Positions 1 through 5,409 of a DNA stretch of 5,868 nt are shown here, one piece after another (position 1 is the stretch's first letter; the number at the start of each line of letters is the position of its first letter). Both the position numbers and the translations under genes were made by a program. The notes beneath the pieces were generated by a model, which saw nothing but the letters and a program-made list of their open reading frames with translations, had not been told where the DNA came from and did no database searches. The DNA comes from Christensenella sp. UBA1224 (GTDB lineage Bacteria > Bacillota > Clostridia > Christensenellales > Aristaeellaceae): positions 10,103 through 15,970 of the forward strand of contig DBXA01000041.1 of the NCBI GenBank assembly GCA_002309235.1, written 5' to 3'.

Positions 1-47
1 CTCCGGGGCCACAACCCGGCGCTCTGACCGGCTGAGCTACACGCAAC
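1..47 (-). tRNA. tRNA-His (anticodon GTG), 3' part beyond window
   Basis: The minus strand from position 47 downward reads as the 5' portion of a tRNA. It has an acceptor strand with the extra G at -1 that marks tRNA-His, then T8-A9, D stem GCTC/GAGC, and a D loop containing GG. The anticodon stem CCGGG/CCCGG is perfect and closes the loop TTGTGGC, giving anticodon GTG. The variable loop, T arm and 3' acceptor lie off the left edge, so acceptor pairing cannot be checked. The gene lies 56 nt downstream of a degenerate tRNA-Glu-like element in the same orientation. Confidence 0.88.
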
Positions 48-103
48 ATATTTGGCTCGGCGTATAAAGGCGATGCCCTGCCGAATAGACCATACTGTAT
101 ATA

Positions 104-180
104 TGGTGACCCCTGCCGGATTTGAACCGTGCATTGCCGTCTTGAAAGGGCACTGACCTGTCAGCCGAAGAAGCCATGTC
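104..180 (-). pseudogene. degenerate tRNA-Glu(TTC)-like element with encoded CCA
   Basis: On the minus strand the 3' half is clearly tRNA-Glu-like. It has anticodon loop CTTTCAA (anticodon TTC), a 5-nt variable region, T loop TTCAAAT, a GGGGTC acceptor 3' strand, discriminator A and encoded CCA. Spacing from the anticodon loop to CCA is canonical, and 104-180 is 77 nt, a normal tRNA length. The stems are damaged. The anticodon stem GTGCC/GACGG has two mismatches and a wobble. The T stem pairs fully only if one A is bulged. The 5' acceptor strand matches at about four of seven positions. T8 and a proper D stem are absent, although a GG remains in the D-loop region. An alternative 5' end near 199 gives a D arm GTCA/TGAC and a better acceptor, but a 96-nt RNA. 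It could be a decayed tRNA gene or a tRNA-mimic RNA; the sequence cannot decide. Confidence 0.55.
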
Positions 181-204
181 AGCCCTGTTGACAGAGCCCA
201 GTTA

Positions 205-462
205 TTATGCGGGGACCTGATCCTGTTGGGCATCCCCTTTAAAAATGAGGATATCATCGATCCGCACTCCGAAAACGGCTGAGAGGACCGCAAGGTTGTC
301 CACCGTCGGCAGTGCTGTTCCACGCTGCCACTTGTAGATGGCCTGCGGCGTGTTGAAACCGAAAATACCCTGCAGACCCCGCACAGTAATGCCTGCATTT
401 GCCCGCAGGCGGGCAATGTTGATACCTGTTGCATTCATGTCGATGATCGGGATTCGATCCAT
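205..462 (-). CDS. small XRE/Cro-type helix-turn-helix protein
   Basis: This 85-residue protein is essentially one Cro/C1-type HTH domain. Helix 1 is near residues 15-24 (NIARLRANAG), helix 2 near 26-35 (TVRGLQGIFG), and recognition helix 3 near 38-46 (TPQAIYKWQRG). Two closing helices follow (TVDNLAVLSAVFGV and IDDILIF). There is no effector or membrane domain, so it is probably a cytoplasmic DNA-binding protein, and dimerisation is likely. The ATG at 462 is supported by AAAAGGAG at 480-473, 10 nt upstream. The gene starts 45 nt after the rtcB stop in the same direction, so co-transcription with rtcB is likely. Small HTH proteins of this kind are common in Firmicutes and their targets are generally unknown. 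Whether it controls rtcB, itself or something else cannot be read from the sequence. Confidence 0.88.
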   Translation of the reverse strand: MDRIPIIDMNATGINIARLRANAGITVRGLQGIFGFNTPQAIYKWQRGTALPTVDNLAVLSAVFGVRIDDILIFKGDAQQDQVPA

Positions 463-489
463 TTTATTTACGCTCCTTTTCCGGCGCAG

Positions 490-508
490 AGCCGGTATGG
501 AACCGGCT
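490..508 (-). other. perfect hairpin between rtcB and the HTH gene
   Basis: Seven base pairs, AGCCGGT/ACCGGCT, close a 5-nt loop. The hairpin touches the rtcB stop codon and ends 10 nt before the ribosome binding site of the HTH gene. No U tract follows on the minus strand, so it is not a standard terminator. It could stabilise or process the rtcB message, weaken transcription, or affect translation of the downstream gene. Confidence 0.55.
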
Positions 509-1707
509 CAGTTCGCCTTGAAGTTGTAGATTGGTTTCAGGACTTCGATGATGTCCACGCTCTCACTGATCACATCAATGATATCCTTAAGAGACTTGTA
601 AGCCATGGGAGCTTCATCCAGGGTGTTTTCATTGACCGAAGTCGTGTATATGCCGTCCATTTCTCTGCGGTATTCATCCATGTCCAGGTATTCCCTTGCC
701 GCCGTTCGCGACATGATGCGGCCGGCACCGTGCGGTGCAGAGAAGTTCCATTCCGCATTGCCCTTGCCAACGGCGAGGATACTGCCATCGCGCATATTGA
801 CGGGGATCAGCACCTTCTCACCTGCATGGGCGGCGATAGCTCCCTTTCTGAGGATCATCTCATCAGTATCGATGTAGTTATGGATGGTGTGAAAGGCCTC
901 CACTGCTTCGATCCCAAGCCGTTCGAGGATGATCTCCGCCATTCGTTCCCTACTCCTGCGGGCAAACCGCTGGCAGATCTCTACATCGTGGAGGTAGTCC
1001 TCCAGATACTTGCCATACACGAAACAGAGGTCTTCCGGAATGGTCGACTCATGGCTTTTCCAGTGCAGCGCCTTCAGTGCGCCTTCGATCTCCCTGCGAC
1101 GACCCGCGGCCTTGTATTCCGAGATGATGGTATCGCGCTTTGCGAAGTATTCCTCCTTGCCCTTATTCAGATCGATGGCAAGACGCTGGTAGATCTCCGC
1201 TGCCTGCTTTCCCAGATTTCGTGAACCGGAATGGATGATCAGGTATTTCGTGCCGTCGGCTGCCCGATCGATCTCTATGAAATGATTCCCGCCGCCCAAT
1301 GTGCCCAGGCTGCGCTCCAGACGTTTTGTGTCCTTCAGCTCACGGTAACAGCGCAGATCCGTCAGATCGAATCGTTCCTGCCGTCCCTCCCAAACATCCA
1401 TTCCGGACGGGATGAAATGCGCAGCGGCGTCCATCTGTTCCATATCGATCTCGATCTGCCCAAGGTTGACCGTGTACATACCGCAGCCGATGTCTACTCC
1501 AACGATGTTGGGAACAACTTTGTCAGTGACCGTCATGGTCGTTCCGATGGTACAGCCCTTCCCGGCGTGAACATCCGGCATGATGCGGATACAGCTGCCC
1601 CGGGTGAACTCATGATCACACATCCTCCGGATCTGCTCAACGGCTTCATCCTCAATGATCGTGGCAAAACAGAGGGCGGTATTTGCCTTTCCCCTGATCT
1701 CCATCAT
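508..1707 (-). CDS. rtcB: RtcB-family RNA-splicing/repair ligase
   Basis: RtcB joins RNA 3'-phosphate or 2',3'-cyclic-phosphate ends to 5'-OH ends, using GTP and Mn2+, in the cytoplasm. The 399-residue product has the family landmarks in order: MPDVHAGKG near 43-51, GVDIGCGM near 70-77 with the metal-binding Cys75, LGGGNHF near 137-143, HSGSRNLG near 159-166, HTIHNYI near 273-279, and SAPHGAGR near 323-330. The His of HGAGR (His326) corresponds to the guanylated residue. The length matches the roughly 400-aa bacterial type and no key residue is missing. A GTG at 1716 and ATG at 1713 are in frame upstream, but AGGGAG at 1720-1715 overlaps or abuts them and sits 8 nt before the ATG at 1707, so I chose 1707. 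Just upstream lies an intrinsic terminator inside a structured leader, suggesting attenuation control. A small HTH gene follows; no RtcA, RtcR or archease gene is in the window. Confidence 0.95.
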   Translation of the reverse strand: MMEIRGKANTALCFATIIEDEAVEQIRRMCDHEFTRGSCIRIMPDVHAGKGCTIGTTMTVTDKVVPNIVGVDIGCGMYTVNLGQIEIDMEQMDAAAHFIPSGMDVWEGRQERFDLTDLRCYRELKDTKRLERSLGTLGGGNHFIEIDRAADGTKYLIIHSGSRNLGKQAAEIYQRLAIDLNKGKEEYFAKRDTIISEYKAAGRRREIEGALKALHWKSHESTIPEDLCFVYGKYLEDYLHDVEICQRFARRSRERMAEIILERLGIEAVEAFHTIHNYIDTDEMILRKGAIAAHAGEKVLIPVNMRDGSILAVGKGNAEWNFSAPHGAGRIMSRTAAREYLDMDEYRREMDGIYTTSVNENTLDEAPMAYKSLKDIIDVISESVDIIEVLKPIYNFKAN

Positions 1708-1734
1708 TTTCATCACTCCCTGCTTCTAAGCTTG

Positions 1735-1766
1735 AAAAAACCGCCTGCCTCATATAAGGCAAGCGG
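1735..1766 (-). terminator. intrinsic terminator in the rtcB leader
   Basis: On the minus strand a 10-pair stem (arms 1766-1757 and 1750-1741, one G-U pair) closes a 6-nt loop and is followed directly by six U residues (1740-1735). It ends 27 nt before the rtcB ATG. There is a promoter 200 nt upstream and no gene end close by, so it works best as a conditional terminator for rtcB. It may also stop read-through from the GH3 gene, which has no clear terminator of its own. Confidence 0.88.
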
Positions 1767-1900
1767 CTTGACGATCTGTTTGATCCCCGGTTATTCTATG
1801 AGATCATGCAGCCATTCTTCTTTGCCTTATATGAGCGTGCGAAAAGACTATCCGGATGATCTAAGCCGGACAGGTATTCAGGATGCTCTATATAAGACGC
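1749..1900 (-). promoter_or_regulatory. candidate attenuator: competing anti-antiterminator and antiterminator stems
   Basis: Three segments of the minus-strand leader share complementarity. Segment A (1900-1885) pairs with B (1836-1824) over about 13 bp, with one bulge and one G-U pair. B (1835-1822) also pairs with C (1762-1749) over 14 uninterrupted bp. C covers six nt of the terminator 5' arm, its loop and the start of its 3' arm, so B:C and the terminator exclude each other, as do A:B and B:C. An extra 8-bp hairpin (1873-1866 with 1855-1848) sits inside the A:B loop. A and B lie within the small ORF at 1921-1796. I recognise no known riboswitch consensus. The pairings are seen directly; the switching role is inferred. 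Confidence 0.6.
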
Positions 1901-1921
1901 GGCAAAACGAATGGCGATCAT
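1796..1921 (-). CDS. putative 41-aa leader peptide or small protein upstream of rtcB
   Basis: This short ORF starts with ATG at 1921 and ends with TAG at 1798-1796. An AAAGGA sequence lies about 7 nt before the start, and a strong promoter (1990-1962) gives a predicted 5' UTR of about 35 nt. The peptide begins MIAIRFAASYIEHPEYL and ends AKKNGCMIS. It contains two similar motifs, EHPEYL (residues 12-17) and DHPDSL (21-26), and two FAxSY motifs (6-10 and 27-31). The middle is acidic and the tail basic, with no signal peptide or membrane segment. Its codons 8-13 and 29-33 coincide with the pairing segments A and B of the rtcB leader, and the stop lies between B and the terminator. This is the arrangement of a translated attenuator. 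I recognise no homologue; 41 open codons alone could occur by chance, and the support is the promoter, RBS and context. Confidence 0.5.
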   Translation of the reverse strand: MIAIRFAASYIEHPEYLSGLDHPDSLFARSYKAKKNGCMIS

Positions 1922-1961
1922 GTCTCTTTCCTTTCCGGGCAATGCCCTGTTTTATGCCCCT

Positions 1962-1990
1962 ACTATAGCACGGATCTCACTGTTTGTAAA
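1962..1990 (-). promoter_or_regulatory. sigma-A promoter for the small ORF and rtcB leader
   Basis: On the minus strand, TTTACA (1990-1985) and TATAGT (1967-1962) are separated by exactly 17 nt. The TG two bases before the -10 box makes it an extended -10 element. Predicted start is near 1955, about 35 nt before the small ORF and about 250 nt before rtcB. It begins only 25 nt after the GH3 stop codon. Confidence 0.75.
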
Positions 1991-2015
1991 GAAACCCGTG
2001 GTATAAACCGATCTG

Positions 2016-4610
2016 TTAATCTCTCTCCATTTGGAGGATGACCTTCAGGATGCGTTTGGCGCAGGCCTGGAGTTCACCCAATGTCAGCGGATAAGGAACC
2101 TCGCCCGCCTTTTTATCCAGAGCATTCAGGATATCATTCACATCACCCTCGCTGCCAGGCATGGTCAGGTCATTGCCCGCTTTCACGCAGCCGGAAGCGT
2201 AAGAGTTGCCGTATTTGAACTGAACCGTGCCGCCGAACAGATCTCCCGTGGTGCCCCAGTCGGTCATGACAATGCCCTCAAATCCCCATTCATCCCTGGC
2301 CATGGCATTGATCAGGTCATAACTGTTGGCAGTATGCTCTCCGTTGATCAGGTTGTAGGATGTCATGATGGATTTCGGCTGCGCTTCCTTTATCGCGATC
2401 TCGAACCCCTTCAGATAGATCTCGCGGATGGCGCGCTCATCCACGTGGGAATTCACATGGTTGCGGTTATCCTCCTGGTTGTTGAAGGCATAGTGCTTGA
2501 TGGTCGTTCCGGCGCTCTTATGCTTCTGCACCCCGCGGGTGTCTGCGGCGGCACAACGCCCCGCCACCAGGGGATCTTCGGAATAGTATTCGAAATTCCT
2601 TCCGCACAGAGGATTGCGGTGGATGTTCATGCCGGGCGCCAGCCACAGATCGCAGCCGAATTCTTCCATCTCTCCGCCCACGATATCGCCGGCGGCCTCT
2701 ATGGCATCCACATCCCAGGTCTGCGCAAGCAGTGTCGCTATCGGGATCGCCGTCGTGTACTGATAGTAGGTCACCGCGTCCTCGGGGATCTCGGGTTTGG
2801 GCATCATATCCTGCAAAAGCTCAAAGCCGGGGAACGGCGATCCAACGCTGTAGATCTTTCCCGCGGGATCGACCTTGAAAACGGGCGTCAGCCTGAGCCC
2901 CGCCGGGCCATCCGGAAGGATGAGGTTGCGCACGCCGCGATCCTCCAGCAGGAGGGAGGTCGTATCACCGGCAGCACCGGGACATGCGGCGGATGCCGCG
3001 CCGATCTGCGGCCCTTCGGCCATGAAATTGCCGCGGGAGGTCCCGACGCACAGCGTCGCCATTTCAAACGGCGTAAGCTGACTCACCAACTCATCCAATG
3101 TCGCCCTGCCGCTGCGCACATCCTCCATGGTGATCTTTTCGGTCTTATCGGTCTTGGGGATCACCTCTGCCGAGCCGCTGTAGCGGATGACTTTTTTGTC
3201 AAACTTTCCTGCATTCAGTACTGTTACCTTCGCCTTTGCCTTTTCTTCCGCTTCTGCCGGATAGGAGTAAGGTACAGCGCCTTTGCGGCTGAGGAGCTTC
3301 ATCTCGCAGTCCAGAAGCAGCTTGTTTTTCAGCTGTTCCGTAACGACATCATCGTCCAGCTTCAGCGCAGCTATGACCCGGGTGGCCCTGGAATGCACGC
3401 CTGCGCGGATATAGTAGGTGCCCTTTTCCAGTACCCATGCTGCCTTCTGCGGATCAAAGCTTGCCATGCTTCTGGTCTCAAAGGTGATCTCCAGGGTCTC
3501 GGATCCGCCCGGCGCAAGCTCCTTTGTCTTGCCATACCCTGCCAGCTCCTGATAAGGCTTTTCCAGAGCGCCTTCCGGAGCGGAATAGTATACCTGCACG
3601 ACCTCGCGCCCGGGCAGCTTGCCTGTATTGGTCACCTTCACACGTACGCAGACCTGCTTTTCATCTGCACGGACATCCTCCGGCTCAACAGTGAAGGTCG
3701 TATAGGTCTTACCATATCCAAAGGGATACTGCGGCGCGATATTGAAGGTATCAAAATAACGGTAGCCCACGTAGATGCCCTCGGTATAATATTCATCATC
3801 CACATCCCCGTTGCGGTGACTGAACGTATCCGCGCAGGGATAATCGGTATAATTGACGGCCCATGTGCTGGTCAGGTGCCCGCTGGGCGCAGCCTTGCCC
3901 GTCAACACGTCCGCCAGTGCGTAACCGCCGAAATTGCCCGCCTGGCTCATGAGCAGTATGGCATCCACGCCTTCGATAGCCAGGAGCTCTTTCATGTCGA
4001 TGACGCTGCCCACGTTGAGTACCACGATAGTCCTGGCATAGGCAGAAGCGATCTTCCTGATCGCCGTTATCTCCTCTTCCGTCAGCTCATACTCGCCCGG
4101 AAGATCCCTGCGGTCCTTACCCTCGCCGGAATTGCGCGCAAGCACATAGACCGCCGTATCGGTCTCGCCCGTTTTCAGGTCTGCGTCCTCTATGGGCCGG
4201 ACAGCCGGTTCGATAAAGGGATCGCTGAAGATCCTCATGATCGCGGAGCGGCCCTCTTTTTTGAAAGCCTCGACCAGCTTCATGCTCCAGGCATACTTCG
4301 CATCGTCAAAAGCCTTCATGTCCCGGTCGATCCAGTCTTTGGTAACGATGGTAAAGCCGGCAGCTTCGAGCCCCTGCTCGACATTGACCACACTCCTGCT
4401 GTTCACATCGCCGGAGCCTGTTCCGCCCTTGACGGTCCTGCGGGCTCCGTTTCCATACAGCGCTATCTTCCCCGGAGTTCCGCCAAGGGGCAGAGCACCG
4501 TTGTTCTCGAGCAGGACCATTCCCTGCGGGGCGATCGCCCTGGAAAGTTCCCCGTTCCTCAGTTCTCTCTCACTGACCTCCGGGTTCGTTGTCGCAAAAA
4601 TCCTGGCCAT
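2016..4610 (-). CDS. GH3 beta-glucosidase-type glycoside hydrolase, inverted domain order
   Basis: Family 3 hydrolases release terminal beta-linked sugars with retention; beta-glucosidase is most likely, although specificity is not readable here. This 864-residue protein has the domains in reversed order. The alpha/beta sandwich comes first (about 1-300), with SGEGKDR at 161-167 where Glu163 is the likely acid/base. A fibronectin-III-like domain follows (about 317-415) and then a linker. The TIM barrel is last (about 500-864), with LPDGPAGLR (565-573), GRNFEYYSEDP (670-680), KHYAFNNQE (705-713), and the nucleophile Asp784 in GIVMTDWG. Inverted GH3 enzymes are known from Ruminococcus albus and Butyrivibrio. 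There is no signal peptide, so it probably acts in the cytoplasm on imported oligosaccharides. ATG 4610 has AAAGGAG 6 nt upstream. It has its own promoter and looks monocistronic; no transporter or regulator is visible. Confidence 0.93.
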   Translation of the reverse strand: MARIFATTNPEVSERELRNGELSRAIAPQGMVLLENNGALPLGGTPGKIALYGNGARRTVKGGTGSGDVNSRSVVNVEQGLEAAGFTIVTKDWIDRDMKAFDDAKYAWSMKLVEAFKKEGRSAIMRIFSDPFIEPAVRPIEDADLKTGETDTAVYVLARNSGEGKDRRDLPGEYELTEEEITAIRKIASAYARTIVVLNVGSVIDMKELLAIEGVDAILLMSQAGNFGGYALADVLTGKAAPSGHLTSTWAVNYTDYPCADTFSHRNGDVDDEYYTEGIYVGYRYFDTFNIAPQYPFGYGKTYTTFTVEPEDVRADEKQVCVRVKVTNTGKLPGREVVQVYYSAPEGALEKPYQELAGYGKTKELAPGGSETLEITFETRSMASFDPQKAAWVLEKGTYYIRAGVHSRATRVIAALKLDDDVVTEQLKNKLLLDCEMKLLSRKGAVPYSYPAEAEEKAKAKVTVLNAGKFDKKVIRYSGSAEVIPKTDKTEKITMEDVRSGRATLDELVSQLTPFEMATLCVGTSRGNFMAEGPQIGAASAACPGAAGDTTSLLLEDRGVRNLILPDGPAGLRLTPVFKVDPAGKIYSVGSPFPGFELLQDMMPKPEIPEDAVTYYQYTTAIPIATLLAQTWDVDAIEAAGDIVGGEMEEFGCDLWLAPGMNIHRNPLCGRNFEYYSEDPLVAGRCAAADTRGVQKHKSAGTTIKHYAFNNQEDNRNHVNSHVDERAIREIYLKGFEIAIKEAQPKSIMTSYNLINGEHTANSYDLINAMARDEWGFEGIVMTDWGTTGDLFGGTVQFKYGNSYASGCVKAGNDLTMPGSEGDVNDILNALDKKAGEVPYPLTLGELQACAKRILKVILQMERD

Positions 4611-4648
4611 GTTTTTCTCCTTTCATATCCCTATTGATCCGTTCTGAC

Positions 4649-4670
4649 CGGCTATGCTCAGCAATAACCG
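4649..4670 (-). other. hairpin in the GH3 5' untranslated region
   Basis: In the roughly 75-nt leader of the GH3 message, about nine base pairs with one bulge close a TGA triloop. It ends some 25 nt before the ribosome binding site and does not cover it. No U tract follows. It may affect message stability; no regulatory role is evident. Confidence 0.35.
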
Positions 4671-4692
4671 ACAGATAACTGCTTCTGATACC

Positions 4693-4721
4693 ATTATATC
4701 GGGTTTGGCCGAGATGAACAA
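4693..4721 (-). promoter_or_regulatory. sigma-A promoter for the GH3 gene
   Basis: On the minus strand, TTGTTC (4721-4716) and a perfect TATAAT (4698-4693) are separated by 17 nt. The predicted start near 4686 gives a 5' UTR of about 75 nt before ATG 4610. I see no obvious catabolite-control (cre) palindrome overlapping it. Confidence 0.65.
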
Positions 4722-4738
4722 GTCCCTGGAGCCGAACT

Positions 4739-5301
4739 TCAGGCCGCTGTCTGCGTGATCTTTTCTGCGAGACCGATCAGATGCCGGGCATACCCGTTCT
4801 TTCGCAGTAAAAGCTGTCGTCATCCGAACCGTATGTATAGCTGCCGAGATGGTCGTCCTCCTGTATCATCACGGCACTTGCAGCCGGGATCCATCCGCCG
4901 GACCGGAATCCCTCACCCGGAAATTGAAAAAACGGCATCGCACTATTCCGGCACCGTGCCATATAGTTCTCAAGGAAGGTGGCAGTCCTGTTCATCCATG
5001 TATTCGAGAAGCCAGATCATGCTTGATCAGCTTCTGCCTTTGTCACGGTGCTAAGACCGCAGATCCGCATAGCCATGAGGTAATTCCCGTTGTCCTTGGA
5101 GCGGCTCTGACGGATCAGCACCCGGTATGGCGTATCGGCTTCCCAATCGTATCTCACCATGCATAGAGCGCCGTTCCCTTCGCCGTCAGGATCCCGGCTC
5201 TTCAGGGGATCGGAAGGATAGACGACCTTCATATGCGCCTTGATCACATTCCCTTTGTTATCCGCGCATCAGACATCCCATACGGACATCCATTCAGGCC
5301 G
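4739..5301 (-). pseudogene. decayed DUF3472-like gene
   Basis: Protein-like sequence runs across this stretch on the minus strand but is broken. In one frame, MSVWDV is followed by a stop (5271-5269), then by sequence containing VVYPSDPLKSR, DGEGNGA and YDWEADTPYRVLIRQS. A second in-frame stop is at 5019-5017. A neighbouring frame reads WLLEYMDEQDCHLP. The first frame then resumes with TFLENYM and SFYCER before a stop at 4779-4777. A shifted frame from about 4800 continues with HLIGLAEKITQTAA to a TGA at 4741-4739. The order of SVWD, the EGxG-like segment, W..xTPYR and FLENY resembles DUF3472 proteins, usually secreted and of unknown function; this family call is from memory of the pattern. 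At least two stops and several frameshifts argue for a pseudogene, with the 5' part already lost. Confidence 0.6.
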
Positions 5302-5327
5302 GCAGCAGATGCCCTTCCTGTTTTCTC

Positions 5328-5357
5328 TTGACAAATACATGCTCAAGAGAGTATATC
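5328..5357 (+). promoter_or_regulatory. likely promoter of the nucleotidyltransferase gene
   Basis: A consensus TTGACA (5328-5333) is followed after 18 nt by TATATC (5352-5357), a moderate -10 box. The predicted start near 5364 gives a short leader before the ATG at 5410. The -10 box overlaps the first copy of a directly repeated GTATATC. Confidence 0.5.
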
Positions 5358-5368
5358 TTCTGTATATC
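5351..5368 (+). repeat. tandem GTATATC pair, 11-bp period
   Basis: GTATATC occurs at 5351-5357 and again at 5362-5368, one helical turn apart and on top of the -10 region of the nucleotidyltransferase promoter. It could be an operator read twice on the same DNA face, or a spare -10 box. With only seven bases per copy, chance is possible. Confidence 0.3.
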
Positions 5369-5409
5369 CGTGAGAGATCAGGATCACTTTGGCAAAGGAA
5401 GCAGGACGC

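Noticed and set aside
182..197. Hairpin GCTCTG-TCAA-CAGGGC just after the HTH gene as its terminator
   Set aside because: There are only six pairs, including one wobble, and no U tract follows on the minus strand. It overlaps the upstream extension of the tRNA-like element and may be part of that RNA.
1735..1967. A known riboswitch or T-box in the rtcB leader
   Set aside because: I looked for the T-box sequence, the purine, TPP, glycine, Mn2+ (yybP-ykoY), ZTP and guanidine core motifs and found none. The resemblance of CTCATATAAG to part of the purine riboswitch ends there.
1231..1968. Plus-strand ORF of about 245 codons over rtcB and its leader
   Set aside because: It is antisense to conserved RtcB motifs, shows no domain, and runs into the promoter and terminator region of the other strand.
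2031..4637. Plus-strand ORF of about 868 codons lying fully antisense to the GH3 gene
   Set aside because: The minus strand encodes an unmistakable GH3 enzyme with all motifs. The antisense frame has no recognisable domain and no suitable ribosome binding site, and long open antisense frames are expected opposite codon-biased genes.
4623..4823. Minus-strand ORF of 66 codons just upstream of the GH3 gene
   Set aside because: It crosses the GH3 promoter and 5' UTR, has no ribosome binding site of its own and shows no family features; its first part lies over the DUF3472-like remnant in a different frame.
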